Shown here piece by piece: positions 63,980-64,000 of a stretch of 64,000 nucleotides of DNA; position 1 is the first letter of the stretch, and each line of letters begins with the position of its first letter. Under the pieces are notes generated by a model. It saw only the letters and a program-made list of their open reading frames with translations. It searched no databases and was not told where the DNA came from. Where the stretch lies: positions 3,064,729 through 3,128,728 of the forward strand of contig NZ_CM001773.1 of the NCBI RefSeq assembly GCF_000314895.2, given 5' to 3'. The translations under genes were made by a program, and so were the position numbers. The stretch comes from Providencia sneebia DSM 19967 (GTDB lineage: Bacteria; Pseudomonadota; Gammaproteobacteria; Enterobacterales; Enterobacteriaceae).

Positions 63980-64000
63980 GTACAGCGAGGTTTGCTGTAC
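63980..64000 (+). terminator. Hairpin at the window edge, probable tna terminator
   Basis: GTACAGC and GCTGTAC form a 7-bp stem with a 7-nt loop, 33 nt after the tnaB stop codon. The window ends at the base of the stem, so the T-run cannot be seen. Confidence 0.6.

Overview
This window is chromosomal DNA from an AT-rich member of the Morganellaceae (Enterobacterales). Providencia is the most likely genus. The reasons are gene order and protein similarity close to Escherichia coli, low GC, a tryptophanase of the 467-residue Proteus type with a Proteus-like TnaC leader (…KKWFNID…FFFP), and AT-rich spacers. The genus is an inference; no 16S or other marker is present. I saw no tRNA, rRNA, insertion sequence, prophage, CRISPR array or defence island.

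Layout. (1) 1-5161: rpiA, argP, yggE, argO, mscS, a block that lies elsewhere in E. coli. (2) 5162-16144, minus strand: yacL, acnB, lpd, aceF, aceE, pdhR, meaning the pyruvate dehydrogenase complex, its regulator with an operator, and aconitase B. (3) 16145-23439: nadC, ampD, the pilin operon ppdD-hofB-hofC with a CRP-S type site, coaE, zapD, yacG. (4) 23777-28347: mutT, secA, secM with its arrest motif, and a DciA-family gene. (5) 28423-45562, minus strand: lpxC and the dcw cell-wall/division cluster (mraZ rsmH ftsL ftsI murE murF mraY murD ftsW murG murC [ddlB remnant] ftsQ ftsA ftsZ), driven by a promoter with three MraZ boxes. (6) 46126-58570: cra, ilvIH, an acyl-CoA ligase, leuO, and leuLABCD with an attenuator. 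(7) 58736-60574: the divergent sgrS/sgrR glucose-phosphate stress pair. (8) 60575-64000: the tnaC-tnaA-tnaB tryptophan catabolism operon.

How the genes work together. From yacL to leuABCD the order is that of E. coli in inverted orientation, with local losses (guaC, ampE, aroP, yacH, setA and most of ddlB are absent) and one addition, the acyl-CoA ligase between ilvI and leuO. Regulation can be read directly in several places: the PdhR operator, MraZ boxes, SecM arrest peptide, leucine leader peptide with attenuator, TnaC leader, a CRP-S site for the pilin operon, and an sRNA terminator and seed for SgrS.

Most interesting points. A 50-codon reading frame between murC and ftsQ looks like the decayed C-terminal end of ddlB. 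An SgrS RNA that I identify by its seed and terminator has no room for SgrT or SetA. DciA is retained beside secM. The rpiA leader is unusually rich in alternative hairpins. The AceF lipoyl-domain DNA is a mosaic produced by internal recombination. The window is otherwise conserved housekeeping DNA, and I do not see a multi-gene system that is clearly new.
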